Below, one piece after another: positions 7,319 through 14,561 of a stretch of DNA of 24,497 nucleotides; within the stretch, counting starts at the first letter, position 1; every line of letters begins with the position of its first letter. The stretch covers positions 1 to 24,497 of the forward strand of contig JAUWJM010000007.1 in the NCBI GenBank assembly GCA_030607715.1, given 5' to 3'. The stretch is from Candidatus Aerophobota bacterium. GTDB lineage: Bacteria; Aerophobota; Aerophobia; Aerophobales; B3-G15. The notes under the pieces are model-generated. The model worked only from the letters and a program-made list of their open reading frames with translations. It ran no database searches and was not told the DNA's origin. The position numbers and the translations under genes were made by a program.

Positions 7319-9050
7319 TTTCTTCTCTATTAAACTGCATATTATACAATCTGGCATAGATACCTTCCCGAGCAAGAAGTTCCTGGTGCAAACCAATTTC
7401 TTTGATTTTTCCTTCATCGAGCACTACAATTTTATCTGCTCCCTGAATAGTGGAAAGTCGGTGAGCAATTATAAAGGTGGTTCTTTCTTTCATCAAACAC
7501 TCCAGAGCTTCCTGTATTAAAAGCTCAGACTGAGTATCCACAGCTGAGGTTGCCTCATCAAGAATAAGTATACGAGGATCTCGCAGTATGGCTCTTGCTA
7601 TGGCAATACGTTGTTTTTCCCCTCCTGAAAGCTTCACTCCTCGCTCCCCTACCTGGGTATTATAATCTTTTTTTAGGGCTACAATAAAATTATGAGCATT
7701 AGCCTTTTTTGCTGCTTCGGTAATTTCCTCATCCGTTGCCTTTACCTTGCTATAGGTAATATTATCCCTTATGCTTCCACTAAATAGTATGGTCTCCTGA
7801 GACACAATGCCTATCTGCTTTCTCAAGCTGGATAGCTTCACATCCTTTATATCATAATCATCTATACTGATAGAGCCAGAAGTAATATCATAAAAACGAG
7901 GAATAAGACTAACCAGGGTAGTTTTTCCTACCCCACTTTGCCCTACCAGAGCTATCCTTTCTCCAGGATTTACCTCTAAATTAATGTTTTTTAAAATTAT
8001 ACCTCCTTCATCATAAGCGAAATTAACATCCCTCAACTTAACATATCCTTTTATTCGCGGCATTGCCACAGCTTTGGGAAGCTCCTTTATCTCAGGCTCG
8101 GTATCTAAAATTTCAAACAATCTATCTGCGCAAGCAAGGGCTTGTTGATAAATACCATAAACTCTACTTACCTGAGTTACAGGATTAATCAATAACCCGA
8201 TATACCCAAGGAAAGCTATTAGCTCTCCTACGGTTAATGCTCCCTTTATTACTTCTCTTCCTCCATACCATATTATTGAAATTAATCCAGCAAAAGTTAA
8301 AATTTCAACTAAAGGTATTAAAATAGCAATTATGCGTGTCCTTTTTAAACTTAACTGAAGATTCTTTATATTTTCCTCCCGGAATCTCTCAATTTCTCTT
8401 TTCTCCGAGGTAAAAGATTTTATAACCTCAACTCCCACTACTGTCTCCTGTAAAATAGAGGAAATATCAGCCATCTTCCTCTGAATTGAACTGCTAGATT
8501 TTCTTATCCAGAAATTAAATTTACTTATAATAAATGCCAGGGCAGGAATAATGATTAACGCACAAAGAGATAGACGCCAGTCAATATAAAAAATAAACCC
8601 CAGAATCCCTATTAGAAGAAGAAAATTACCAAAAAAATTACTCATTTCATTAACAAAAGCATTCTGGATTACATCTACATCATTTATCAGACGAGACATA
8701 ATTTCTCCTGTGCGCTTCTTTTTGTAAAAACTCAGAGAAAGGTGCTGAAGATGTTCATAAGCAGAGCTGCGAAGATCAGCAACTACACTGTAGTCAACTA
8801 AAGACATCCAGTAAGTTTGCCCAAAAGAGACCAACCCCTTAATAATAAATAATTCCAATAATCCGATAGCGATAAGATTTAAAAGAGCAAGATTTTCTCC
8901 TTTTAAAACTACAGAATCAATGAGACCTCTCCCAATTACCCAGGGAATAACTAAAGTAGCTAAAGTTGTAATCACTGTGCAAATTATACCCAGAGCAAGA
9001 TACCCCCAATAGGGTCGAAAGTATTTTAACAGTCTACGTGTAGTACTCAT
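7311..9050 (-). CDS. MsbA/PglK-like ABC half-transporter (permease fused to ATPase)
   Basis: 579-residue type-IV ABC exporter half-transporter. Six transmembrane helices lie in residues about 15-300 (strong ones near 16-40, 55-75, 138-156, 160-178, 240-262 and 276-296). The ATPase domain follows: Walker A GQSGVGKTT (370-378), Q-loop Q418, signature LSGGE (474-478), Walker B ILILDE (494-499) and switch His530 (AHRLST). All catalytic residues are present, so it should be an active homodimeric exporter or flippase. MsbA relatives flip lipid A, lipid-linked oligosaccharides (PglK) or drugs. Its place between two glycosyltransferase genes and next to LpxB-like genes points to flipping a glycolipid or undecaprenyl-linked glycan. 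ATG at 9050 has AAAGGT upstream and overlaps the preceding gene's stop in an ATGA. The length is normal and nothing is missing. Confidence 0.92.
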   Translation of the reverse strand: MSTTRRLLKYFRPYWGYLALGIICTVITTLATLVIPWVIGRGLIDSVVLKGENLALLNLIAIGLLELFIIKGLVSFGQTYWMSLVDYSVVADLRSSAYEHLQHLSLSFYKKKRTGEIMSRLINDVDVIQNAFVNEMSNFFGNFLLLIGILGFIFYIDWRLSLCALIIIPALAFIISKFNFWIRKSSSSIQRKMADISSILQETVVGVEVIKSFTSEKREIERFREENIKNLQLSLKRTRIIAILIPLVEILTFAGLISIIWYGGREVIKGALTVGELIAFLGYIGLLINPVTQVSRVYGIYQQALACADRLFEILDTEPEIKELPKAVAMPRIKGYVKLRDVNFAYDEGGIILKNINLEVNPGERIALVGQSGVGKTTLVSLIPRFYDITSGSISIDDYDIKDVKLSSLRKQIGIVSQETILFSGSIRDNITYSKVKATDEEITEAAKKANAHNFIVALKKDYNTQVGERGVKLSGGEKQRIAIARAILRDPRILILDEATSAVDTQSELLIQEALECLMKERTTFIIAHRLSTIQGADKIVVLDEGKIKEIGLHQELLAREGIYARLYNMQFNREENE

Positions 9051-10084
9051 AAGCTACCTTTGTTTAAAAGTCTAAAATAGAGTTCTTGATATTTTTTAAA
9101 TATATTTTTCCAAAGAAAGAGACGGACAAAATCCCGAATTTTCTCTCTTTCATTTTCTCCTATTTTTTTATTAATTTGCCTTTTTAAATCCTCCCCATCT
9201 TTGAATACAAATATACCTGGCCTATCCTGCCAAAGTCTCACTATCCCGGGAAGCCATTCAGGAATAAATACAAGGACCCCTGAAGCCAGAGCTTCCAAAA
9301 CTGTTAGAGGGCAAGCTTCATTTCGAGAACATATCAGAAGATATGAAAAAAGAGGATAGACATTTTCCATCTCATCCTGGTGACCTAAAAAATGAACCTG
9401 TTCATCTATTCTCAGCTTCTTTACCCATCCCTCCAGGGAAGAACGCAAAGGGCCCTCACCTACTATTAAAAGCTTAGAGGCAAACCTGTATTTTTCCTGG
9501 GTTTTAATTGCCCACAAAATATTTTTTTGCTTTACTAATCTTCCCACAAGACCTATAATCTTATCATTGCCTTTCTCTTTGCTATAGCGATTAAAAAATC
9601 TTCTCCCTACTCCATTGGGAATAAATATTAGCTTATCCTCTTTTAATCCAGCTCGAATAAAAAACTCCTTATCAAGAGGATTAAGAACAACAGAACAGCT
9701 CACCTTTTTTAAAAATCTGGAGGCAAGCCAATAATTAAAGTATGAGGGCAAACCATGGCAGTTGAAAATAACCGGCTTTTCTGGAAGATATCTTTTTATT
9801 AGATAAGCCATCTCGGCAGCTGCATGGACCTGAATTAGATCTGCTCTTTTACCAATACTTGAGGCTACCTCTTTTAATTCCGACATAGCATCTAAAGGTC
9901 TGTGCAACATCCAGTTTTTCAATTTGCGGATCTCTACATTTAAAGGAATTTTCTTTAAACTATCGCCCGCGGGACAGACAAGAGAAATCTTATATTCATT
10001 TTTCAAACTCTGGGAAATTAAATTGAAGATACACCTTTCTGTCCCTCCTCGCTCCATATAATGACTAATATGAAGGATATGCAT
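9047..10084 (-). CDS. family 4 glycosyltransferase
   Basis: 345-residue GT-B fold retaining transferase. The N-terminal acceptor domain opens with ILHISHYMERGGTERCIFNL (the 'GG' loop), and a NCHGLPSYFN segment follows. The C-terminal donor domain has GLVGRLVKQKN (about 178-188) and the E-x7-E pair E256/E264 in NEACPLTVLEALASG, which binds the nucleotide-sugar. The protein is cytoplasmic or peripheral to the inner membrane; the sugar is unknown. ATG at 10084 has AGGAAAG directly upstream. It is the first gene of the - strand operon (GT4, ABC exporter, GT2, LpxB-like), and its stop overlaps the ABC start by 4 bases. A good promoter lies at 10103-10131, giving a leader of roughly a dozen bases. 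The segment after E264 (GVLVFIPEWLPGIVRL) departs slightly from the usual 'GxPVVxTxxGGxxE', so substrate preference may be unusual. Confidence 0.88.
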   Translation of the reverse strand: MHILHISHYMERGGTERCIFNLISQSLKNEYKISLVCPAGDSLKKIPLNVEIRKLKNWMLHRPLDAMSELKEVASSIGKRADLIQVHAAAEMAYLIKRYLPEKPVIFNCHGLPSYFNYWLASRFLKKVSCSVVLNPLDKEFFIRAGLKEDKLIFIPNGVGRRFFNRYSKEKGNDKIIGLVGRLVKQKNILWAIKTQEKYRFASKLLIVGEGPLRSSLEGWVKKLRIDEQVHFLGHQDEMENVYPLFSYLLICSRNEACPLTVLEALASGVLVFIPEWLPGIVRLWQDRPGIFVFKDGEDLKRQINKKIGENEREKIRDFVRLFLWKNIFKKYQELYFRLLNKGSL

Positions 10085-10102
10085 TCTTTCCTAATATATT
10101 TT

Positions 10103-10131
10103 ATTATAAACTTTCTTTTGATTAAGGGCAA
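10103..10131 (-). promoter_or_regulatory. promoter of the GT4-ABC-GT2 operon
   Basis: On the - strand, TTGCCC (complement of 10126-10131) and a perfect TATAAT (complement of 10103-10108) are separated by exactly 17 bases. Transcription would start near 10096, leaving only about 12 bases before the ATG at 10084, with AGGAAAG in that short leader. Confidence 0.6.
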
Positions 10132-10258
10132 ATTTTTGACGGTAAACAAAGTATCCATTTGTAATCTACCTGATTTTGAATTAATACTTATTTTCCCTGA
10201 AAAGTCAATCCTGCATCTCCGGTTTCAGGAAGGCCCCTATGATTTGCTGCCCGCCTCT

Positions 10259-10286
10259 TTGCTAATTTTTCAGTTTTAGGTATAAT
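10259..10286 (+). promoter_or_regulatory. promoter of the polymerase-wzz operon, divergent
   Basis: TTGCTA (10259-10264) and a perfect TATAAT (10281-10286) are separated by 16 bases. The expected start of transcription, near 10293, is only about 7 bases before the ATG at 10300, and no ribosome site lies between, so the message would be nearly leaderless. Confidence 0.55.
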
Positions 10287-10299
10287 AAATAATTAAAAA

Positions 10300-11499
10300 A
10301 TGAAGATAAATTCTAGAGATAACACGTTAAGGATATTTCTTTTATTTTTACCTCTTTTTCCTCCTCTATCTTACGCTGCTTTACTTGTCTATATAGTAAA
10401 GAGAGTCAAAGAGTTTAATTTCAAAAAAATCTTTGCCAGTGACTTTTTTTTCTTTAATCTTATCCTGCTATTTTTATTTATAACTGTTTTAGTGTCTGCT
10501 TTGTCATCTCCTTATAGAATGAATAGCCTTTTAGCTTTCCCCATACTTTGTTTTTATTTATTAATTCACTTTATTATGCGAGAGGCAACAAAAAGGCAGG
10601 GAGAAAAATGGTTTCTTAATTCAATATTTCTCTCTTTATTCTTTTTGTGTGGATTCGGAATTATTCAATATTTACTAAATTTAAATGTTAACTTACAAAT
10701 ATGGATCTTTCACTTATATTTATCCGGCAGAAACGGAATTGGTTCCTTGTTGGGTGCAAAAAACGGATTTGCTGCCTATTTAGTTTTAACTCTTCCTCTT
10801 ATCTTAACCTCTATCTCCTGGAAAGAAAAAAGTAAAAAAGAAAATGCCTTTCTCCTTATTCTCCTTTTTCTGGGATTACTCTCTCTTGTGCTTACCGATT
10901 CCCTGGGTGGAATAGGAGCTATTGGAATAATGATAGTTATTTACCTTTTAGTTAAGAACTGGAAAATGGGATTAATAGTGTTAGGAATTGGAGGATTGTG
11001 TCTTCTTTTCTTTCAAAGCTACCTTCCTGTGCTAATTGAAAAATACAGTGCCGCGGAAATCAGGATATATACCTGGAAAAATGTGTGTATTCCTTTAATA
11101 AAAGACCATCCCTTATTAGGAATAGGCATTGGCACTTATCATAAAATAGCTCCTTATTACGCTCCTGATGCCATAAGATCTACTGCTCATAATATGTATC
11201 TTCAATATTTAGTAGAGATGGGATCTTGTGGAGCTTTTTTTCTATTTCTTAGCCTATGTATACCGTTAATATATCTAATAAAACTATCCAGACACAAAAA
11301 TTCCCCCTCACATAATCTATCTTTTGGACTTGCCCTTTCTATTGCCAGTATATTAATATTTTGTATAATAGAAACAGTAATGGATGGTTTTCAACTGGGT
11401 CTTTTAATCTGGAGTTTAACAGGGATAGGCCTTGGAATTTACTCACGAGAGAGAGTAACTAATTTATCGGGAGGGAAAAATGGTAAAGGAGCAAGCTGA
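10300..11499 (+). CDS. O-antigen polymerase/ligase-like membrane protein (Wzy/WaaL type)
   Basis: 399-residue polytopic membrane protein with about 10-12 hydrophobic segments. It contains a large extracytoplasmic loop before the last helices, with the Wzy_C-type pattern R-I-Y-T-W-K-N, HPLLGIGIGTYHKIAPYY and AHNMYLQYLVEMGSCGAFFL. The latter matches the 'PLLGxGxGT...HNxxLxxLxExGxxG' signature of polymerases and ligases. Such enzymes join or transfer undecaprenyl-linked glycans in the periplasm; sequence alone does not separate polymerase from ligase. The wzz-like gene that follows, overlapping by 20 bases, favours a polymerase. ATG at 10300 is the only reasonable start, since the first transmembrane helix begins at about residue 10. 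It has no Shine-Dalgarno sequence, and the promoter's -10 box ends 13 bases upstream. A second protein of the same type lies at 23185-24432. Confidence 0.85.
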   Translation: MKINSRDNTLRIFLLFLPLFPPLSYAALLVYIVKRVKEFNFKKIFASDFFFFNLILLFLFITVLVSALSSPYRMNSLLAFPILCFYLLIHFIMREATKRQGEKWFLNSIFLSLFFLCGFGIIQYLLNLNVNLQIWIFHLYLSGRNGIGSLLGAKNGFAAYLVLTLPLILTSISWKEKSKKENAFLLILLFLGLLSLVLTDSLGGIGAIGIMIVIYLLVKNWKMGLIVLGIGGLCLLFFQSYLPVLIEKYSAAEIRIYTWKNVCIPLIKDHPLLGIGIGTYHKIAPYYAPDAIRSTAHNMYLQYLVEMGSCGAFFLFLSLCIPLIYLIKLSRHKNSPSHNLSFGLALSIASILIFCIIETVMDGFQLGLLIWSLTGIGLGIYSRERVTNLSGGKNGKGAS

Positions 11500-12649
11500 A
11501 TTTGAAGAGATAAATCTAAGAGATTATCTTGAAGTATTATTTAGACGAAAGGGCATTATTCTGGGAATATTTTTAATCTGTGTAATATCTACCGCTGTAG
11601 TTAGTTTTTTTATTCTAAAGCCAGTTTATCAATCTACTGTGAGAATTATAATTACTTTGCCTTCTTCACGGGGAACTCCGGAATTTAAATCTTATCAAGA
11701 ATCTCTAAGTTTTCGAATCTTTAATCCCCCGGTTTATTCACCACAGGCATACACTCAACTTTTAAAAGACCCCTCTCTGGAGAAAAAAGTCATTGAAACA
11801 TTAAATCTTAAAGATAAAAAAGAAATTTCTTTAGAGGTTCTGGAAAAAATAAGCTCTATCCAAGTAGTAGGGGATACTCGTATGATCGAGATAAACGTGG
11901 AATACAAAGATCCAACCTTAGCAAAAGATATAGCTAATACCTGGGCAAAGTTATTTGTTGAGGAAAATGAAAAAAATAAACTACAAACATACATTACATT
12001 AAAAAATAATCTAAACAAGATTAAGATTTTAGAACTCCAAGACTCTATAAGAGTTGAAAACGCTAAAGTAAGAGAACTTCAACAACAGCTCAAAGAGGAA
12101 AAAGAGGTAATTATCCTTACCGAATCCATTGCTAAACATCCCCTTTTAAGTAAGTTAACTAATCAAATAGCCAGAGATGCGCTGAGCAATCTACAGGTAA
12201 AATCTGAATATATAAATCCTGTGTACCAGGATATAAAAACACAGCTTGGTAGCTCTAAGGTTAATTTAGCTATTTATCAACAAGAATTAACTCAACTAAA
12301 AGAACAAATACAAGACCTTCCTGCCAGAATTGAGAAGTTAAAGAAAGAGTTATCTGAAGAGGTGATAACTGAGCAAAGAATAAACCGAGAATTTAAATTA
12401 GCTCAAGATACGTATAATAACTTATCTTATCAATTAGAACAGATAAAAGGAGCTGAATCTATCCAAAGAGAAGATATAAAAATAACCAGCCTGGCAAGAG
12501 CAGCTAAAAACCCTATTAAGCCAAACAAAATGCAAAATATAGCTATTAGTGGGGTGTTGGGTTTGCTAATAGGGATTATAGCTGCCTTTGGAATAGAGTG
12601 GTGGAGTCGGGAAAAAGACAAAAAGGATAGTGATAAAAATGAATCTTAA
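11480..12649 (+). CDS. Wzz-type polysaccharide chain-length determinant (no kinase domain)
   Basis: 389-residue polysaccharide co-polymerase. It has a short cytoplasmic N-terminus (EINLRDYLEVLFRRKG), a first transmembrane helix at about 25-47, and a long periplasmic part rich in coiled coil (about 150-335, many Glu/Lys/Gln). The second helix at about 353-374 (SGVLGLLIGIIAAFGIEWW) is preceded by the proline motif NPIKPNK typical of Wzz/PCP proteins. It ends shortly after that helix, so it lacks the tyrosine autokinase fused to many Gram-positive and group-1 capsule versions. It would oligomerise at the inner membrane and set glycan chain length with the polymerase encoded just upstream. ATG at 11480 is inside the upstream gene and has a strong GGGAGGG site. 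The coiled-coil region is longer than in enterobacterial WzzB and closer to Wzc/exopolysaccharide types. Confidence 0.9.
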   Translation: MVKEQAEFEEINLRDYLEVLFRRKGIILGIFLICVISTAVVSFFILKPVYQSTVRIIITLPSSRGTPEFKSYQESLSFRIFNPPVYSPQAYTQLLKDPSLEKKVIETLNLKDKKEISLEVLEKISSIQVVGDTRMIEINVEYKDPTLAKDIANTWAKLFVEENEKNKLQTYITLKNNLNKIKILELQDSIRVENAKVRELQQQLKEEKEVIILTESIAKHPLLSKLTNQIARDALSNLQVKSEYINPVYQDIKTQLGSSKVNLAIYQQELTQLKEQIQDLPARIEKLKKELSEEVITEQRINREFKLAQDTYNNLSYQLEQIKGAESIQREDIKITSLARAAKNPIKPNKMQNIAISGVLGLLIGIIAAFGIEWWSREKDKKDSDKNES

Positions 12650-12717
12650 TAGGCCCCTTTTGGCGAGCAATGATATTGGAATTAGGAGATTGTGGAGCCT
12701 ATTCGAGCCTATCTTGC

Positions 12718-12747
12718 TTGACATTTATTTTTTTTGTTGTATATAAT
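12718..12747 (+). promoter_or_regulatory. full-consensus sigma70 promoter
   Basis: TTGACA (12718-12723) and TATAAT (12742-12747) match the consensus at all twelve positions, with an 18-base spacer rich in T. This is the strongest promoter in the window. Transcription would begin near 12754, immediately before a 10-bp hairpin, and about 270 bases before the next start codon (13023). Confidence 0.75.
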
Positions 12748-12756
12748 CAGTGTTAT

Positions 12757-12785
12757 CCTCTTAGATAGCAAGAGCATCTAAGAGG
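12757..12785. repeat. 10-bp hairpin related to the atpA hairpin
   Basis: CCTCTTAGAT (12757-12766) pairs perfectly with ATCTAAGAGG (12776-12785) around a 9-nt loop. Read on the - strand, its centre (TTAGATGC, loop, TATCTAA) matches the hairpin at 793-823 apart from a 2-base gap and one substitution. The outer stem pairs differ but still pair. It would be the first structure in any transcript from the promoter at 12718. Confidence 0.8.
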
Positions 12786-12809
12786 GCTTATCCCAGATTC
12801 GGTAAACTG

Positions 12810-12897
12810 TTAAAACTCTCTACATAGGTAGGGGAGGCTTTAACCTCCCAAAGTATCTCTATTTCTTGTTTTACAAAGGGCGATTGAAGTCGCCCTT
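12810..12897 (+). repeat. dispersed repeat: 29-base unit plus two GC-rich hairpins
   Basis: A 29-base unit (12810-12838, ending GGTAGGGGAGGC) matches the complement of 23048-23076 at 24 of 29 positions. It runs into a GGGAGG/CCTCCC hairpin (12832-12849) and is followed by AAGGGCGA/TCGCCCTT (12876-12897). The copy near 23 kb has the same order of elements in the same relative orientation, which suggests a composite intergenic element. Confidence 0.65.
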
Positions 12898-13022
12898 ACC
12901 CACTGAGAAATACCTTTTTGCTTATGAGAATCAGGTATAGGGCGATATCCTAAGGTAAGCATGGCGATTATTATTCAAATTACAGAATCCAGGTTTATAT
13001 TTCTTTTTAAGGAGTGAAAGAG

Positions 13023-13646
13023 TTGCAGAGGATTAACAACAAAATAACTCCAGAGTTATATAAAGCTATCGTGGCCATCGTTGATGAAAGAATGAAAGAG
13101 CTTCATATATCCAAAGAAGATTTTCATGAATTGAAGGAAATAGTTAAAAGGTTAGCTCAAGCTCAAGCAAGGACAGAGGAGAGAATGGGGAGGTTAGAAG
13201 AAGCAGTAGAGAGGTTAGCTCAAGCTCAAGCAAGGACAGAGAGGTCGGTGGATAATATGGCTAAGGAAATAGGAGGGTTAAGCGCTACTATAGGATTTGG
13301 ATTAGAGGATATTGGCCGAGTAGTATTACCAGGATATCTGGAGAGACATTATAACGTCTATGTAACCGAACTGAATAGGAAGTTCTTTAGAATTAATAAA
13401 ACTGATGTAGAAATAAATTTCTATGGGGAAGGTAGAAAAAATGGAAAGAAAGTTATTATTTTAGGGGAGGCAAAATCCAGAATTTATAAAGGAGAGGTAA
13501 AAAAGTTTCTCCAGCAAGTCTCCAATGTAATTCCCCAAATTGAGCATGAAATTCTGAAGGTAATGTTTGGATACCTTATCCACCCCACGGCTATGGAGTT
13601 AGCTAAGAAAGAAGGAGTTATTCAGGTAGCTTCTTATCAGCGGTAA
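13023..13646 (+). CDS. DUF3782-type protein with coiled coil and PD-(D/E)XK-like nuclease fold
   Basis: 207-residue protein. Residues 1-85 are a charged coiled coil. The C-terminal half resembles DUF3782-type proteins, with a PD-(D/E)XK-like core: Asp128 in KTDVEINFYGEG, then Glu149-x-Lys151 in IILGEAKSR after a beta hairpin. That is the spacing expected of this nuclease fold, though activity has not been shown for this family to my knowledge. I chose TTG at 13023 because AAGGAG (13009-13014) lies 8 bases before it; a GTG at 13014 would overlap the ribosome site. The coiled coil contains two exact 30-base copies (13149-13178 and 13212-13241) offset by 63 bases, i.e. 21 residues or three heptads, encoding RLAQAQARTE twice. 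A consensus promoter lies about 270 bases upstream. DUF3782-type genes are common in thermophiles and cyanobacteria, often in many copies. The role is unknown and the polysaccharide context may be incidental. Confidence 0.8.
   Translation: MQRINNKITPELYKAIVAIVDERMKELHISKEDFHELKEIVKRLAQAQARTEERMGRLEEAVERLAQAQARTERSVDNMAKEIGGLSATIGFGLEDIGRVVLPGYLERHYNVYVTELNRKFFRINKTDVEINFYGEGRKNGKKVIILGEAKSRIYKGEVKKFLQQVSNVIPQIEHEILKVMFGYLIHPTAMELAKKEGVIQVASYQR
13149..13241 (+). repeat. duplicated 63-bp coiled-coil segment
   Basis: Exact 30-base copies at 13149-13178 and 13212-13241 lie inside the DUF3782-type gene. The 63-base period equals three heptads, so the duplication lengthens the coiled coil without breaking its register. 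Confidence 0.85.
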
Positions 13647-13717
13647 AGTAACGATGCCATCTTTTCTCTTTATCCCTCTAATCCTGCACTTTACAATCCT
13701 CTTTAGAAGCGCTATAG

Positions 13718-13927
13718 TTAAACTGAGGAAAGGTCAAAAATAGGTATTTTGATTTTTTTCTGAGGCGTCTGTTTGTTCCAGATAATTTTTTGTAATCGCT
13801 CTACAATTTTGGGATCAAATAATTTCTCCCCACATTGTTGATAAACTTTTGCAGGGACATTTTCCACAATAATTCTATGTATAATGCTATTTATCCCCAA
13901 AAAGTCAAGTGGTAGCTCGACATTCAC
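13718..13927 (-). pseudogene. decayed YgiT-type zinc-finger antitoxin remnant
   Basis: A 69-codon frame whose middle, IVENVPAKVYQQCGEKLFDPKIVERL, is clearly like YgiT/MqsA-type zinc-finger antitoxins ('NVPAxVCxQCGExYF'), and whose end (KKIKIPIFDL) fits the family tail. The family needs two Cys-x-x-Cys pairs. Here the second pair has become Tyr-x-x-Cys, and the first survives only as a lone Cys upstream of the GTG start (in the same open frame, before 13927). Without its zinc ligands it should not fold as the family does. There is no toxin partner on the same strand, and a DUF2283 gene begins 49 bases away on the opposite strand. I take it as a remnant. A short functional protein is possible but less likely. 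Confidence 0.45.
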
Positions 13928-13975
13928 CCCTTTGTTATTACAGTAAAAGTATATTATGAGAAATGGAGGTAAATT

Positions 13976-14284
13976 ATGAGAATTGCTTATGATCCAAAAT
14001 ATGATGTCCTCTATCTAAAACTTAGTGAGGCTGAGAAGGTTTATTGTAAAGAGATAGATGAAGATATTACTATGGACTTAGACGCAGCGGGTAAACTAGC
14101 TGGTATAGAAATTCTTTCGGCATCCAAACATATAAATCTTAGCACTTTGCTCCCGATAGGGGTAAAAAAATACTCATTGTCTTCTCTATCAAGATATCCA
14201 TTTTTAACTTCCTTATTTCTGCATCCCGATCACAGAAATTTTCTCCTATTACTGATTTACCATAGACAAACGGATTTCTCATAA
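13976..14284 (+). CDS. DUF2283 protein with an unusual C-terminal tail
   Basis: Residues 1-52 are a standard DUF2283 domain: MRIAYDPKYDVLYLKLSE, then EIDEDITMDLDAAGKLAGIEILSASK. This small beta-rich domain is commonly found beside toxin-like genes. ATG at 13976 has a perfect GGAGGT site six bases upstream, so translation looks real. Known members end soon after the 'GIEILxASK' strand at 60-75 residues. Here the frame runs on for about 50 residues of hydrophobic, low-conservation sequence (YPFLTSLFLHPDHRNFLLLL), which suggests the original end was lost by a frameshift and the tail is read-out of non-coding DNA. The usual toxin partner (DUF4258 or similar) is absent; the neighbouring YgiT-like remnant suggests that a larger toxin-antitoxin island has decayed. 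Confidence 0.7.
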   Translation: MRIAYDPKYDVLYLKLSEAEKVYCKEIDEDITMDLDAAGKLAGIEILSASKHINLSTLLPIGVKKYSLSSLSRYPFLTSLFLHPDHRNFLLLLIYHRQTDFS

Positions 14285-14392
14285 GCTTTTTCTGCTCCAT
14301 TTTATATTACACAAAAAAGTATAATGTCAAGGATAACTCCTCATCTTCTTAAATCTCCTTTTTTCGGAAAGCGACGAAGGATGTCATTGCGA

Positions 14393-14485
14393 GTAGCGGT
14401 TGGATTCATCCGACAAGTAGCGGTGCGATTTATCGCACATTGTAGCGGTTTGATTTATCAAACAAAGTAGACTTATCGCACATTG
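14393..14485. repeat. tandem array of about 25-bp units, each with a small hairpin
   Basis: Three units begin GTAGCGGT at 14393, 14417 and 14442 (periods 24 and 25), and a shortened fourth begins GTAG at 14467. After GTAGCGGT each full unit has a short palindrome with a constant GAT-TT/TC-ATC heart and changing outer pairs: TTGGAT/ATCCGA (with one G-T pair), TGCGAT/ATCGCA and TTTGAT/ATCAAA. Downstream (14500-14529) is a loose CGAGATACGA / ACGAGATACA repeat. The array lies between the DUF2283 gene and the end of the - strand operon. Confidence 0.8.
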
Positions 14486-14561
14486 GAGAGTGAGGGGGCG
14501 CGAGATACGAGCCACGAACAACGAGATACAATGATTTCTCAAATCTATTCAGATAACTATT

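Larger units (their letters stand above)
12650..13022. other. non-coding gap with promoter, hairpin and dispersed repeats
   Basis: No protein gene is visible here. The gap holds, in order: a perfect consensus promoter (12718-12747); a 10-bp hairpin at the predicted start of its transcript (12757-12785); a 29-base repeat whose inverted copy is at 23048-23076; a GGGAGG/CCTCCC hairpin (12832-12849); an AAGGGCGA/TCGCCCTT hairpin (12876-12897); and the AAGGAG ribosome site (13009-13014) of the next gene. No clear terminator follows the wzz-like gene. Confidence 0.7.

Noticed and set aside
7319..7417. N-terminal extension of the GT2 gene
   Set aside because: It would overlap the ABC gene by over 100 bases and adds residues unlike any glycosyltransferase N-terminus.
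10061..10279. 72-codon open frame on the + strand
   Set aside because: It overlaps the GT4 start and both divergent promoters, and has no ribosome site or recognisable domain.
14393..14485. Possible CRISPR array
   Set aside because: The period is only 24-25 bases, the constant part is 8 bases, and the variable part is itself a palindrome rather than a unique spacer; no cas gene is nearby.
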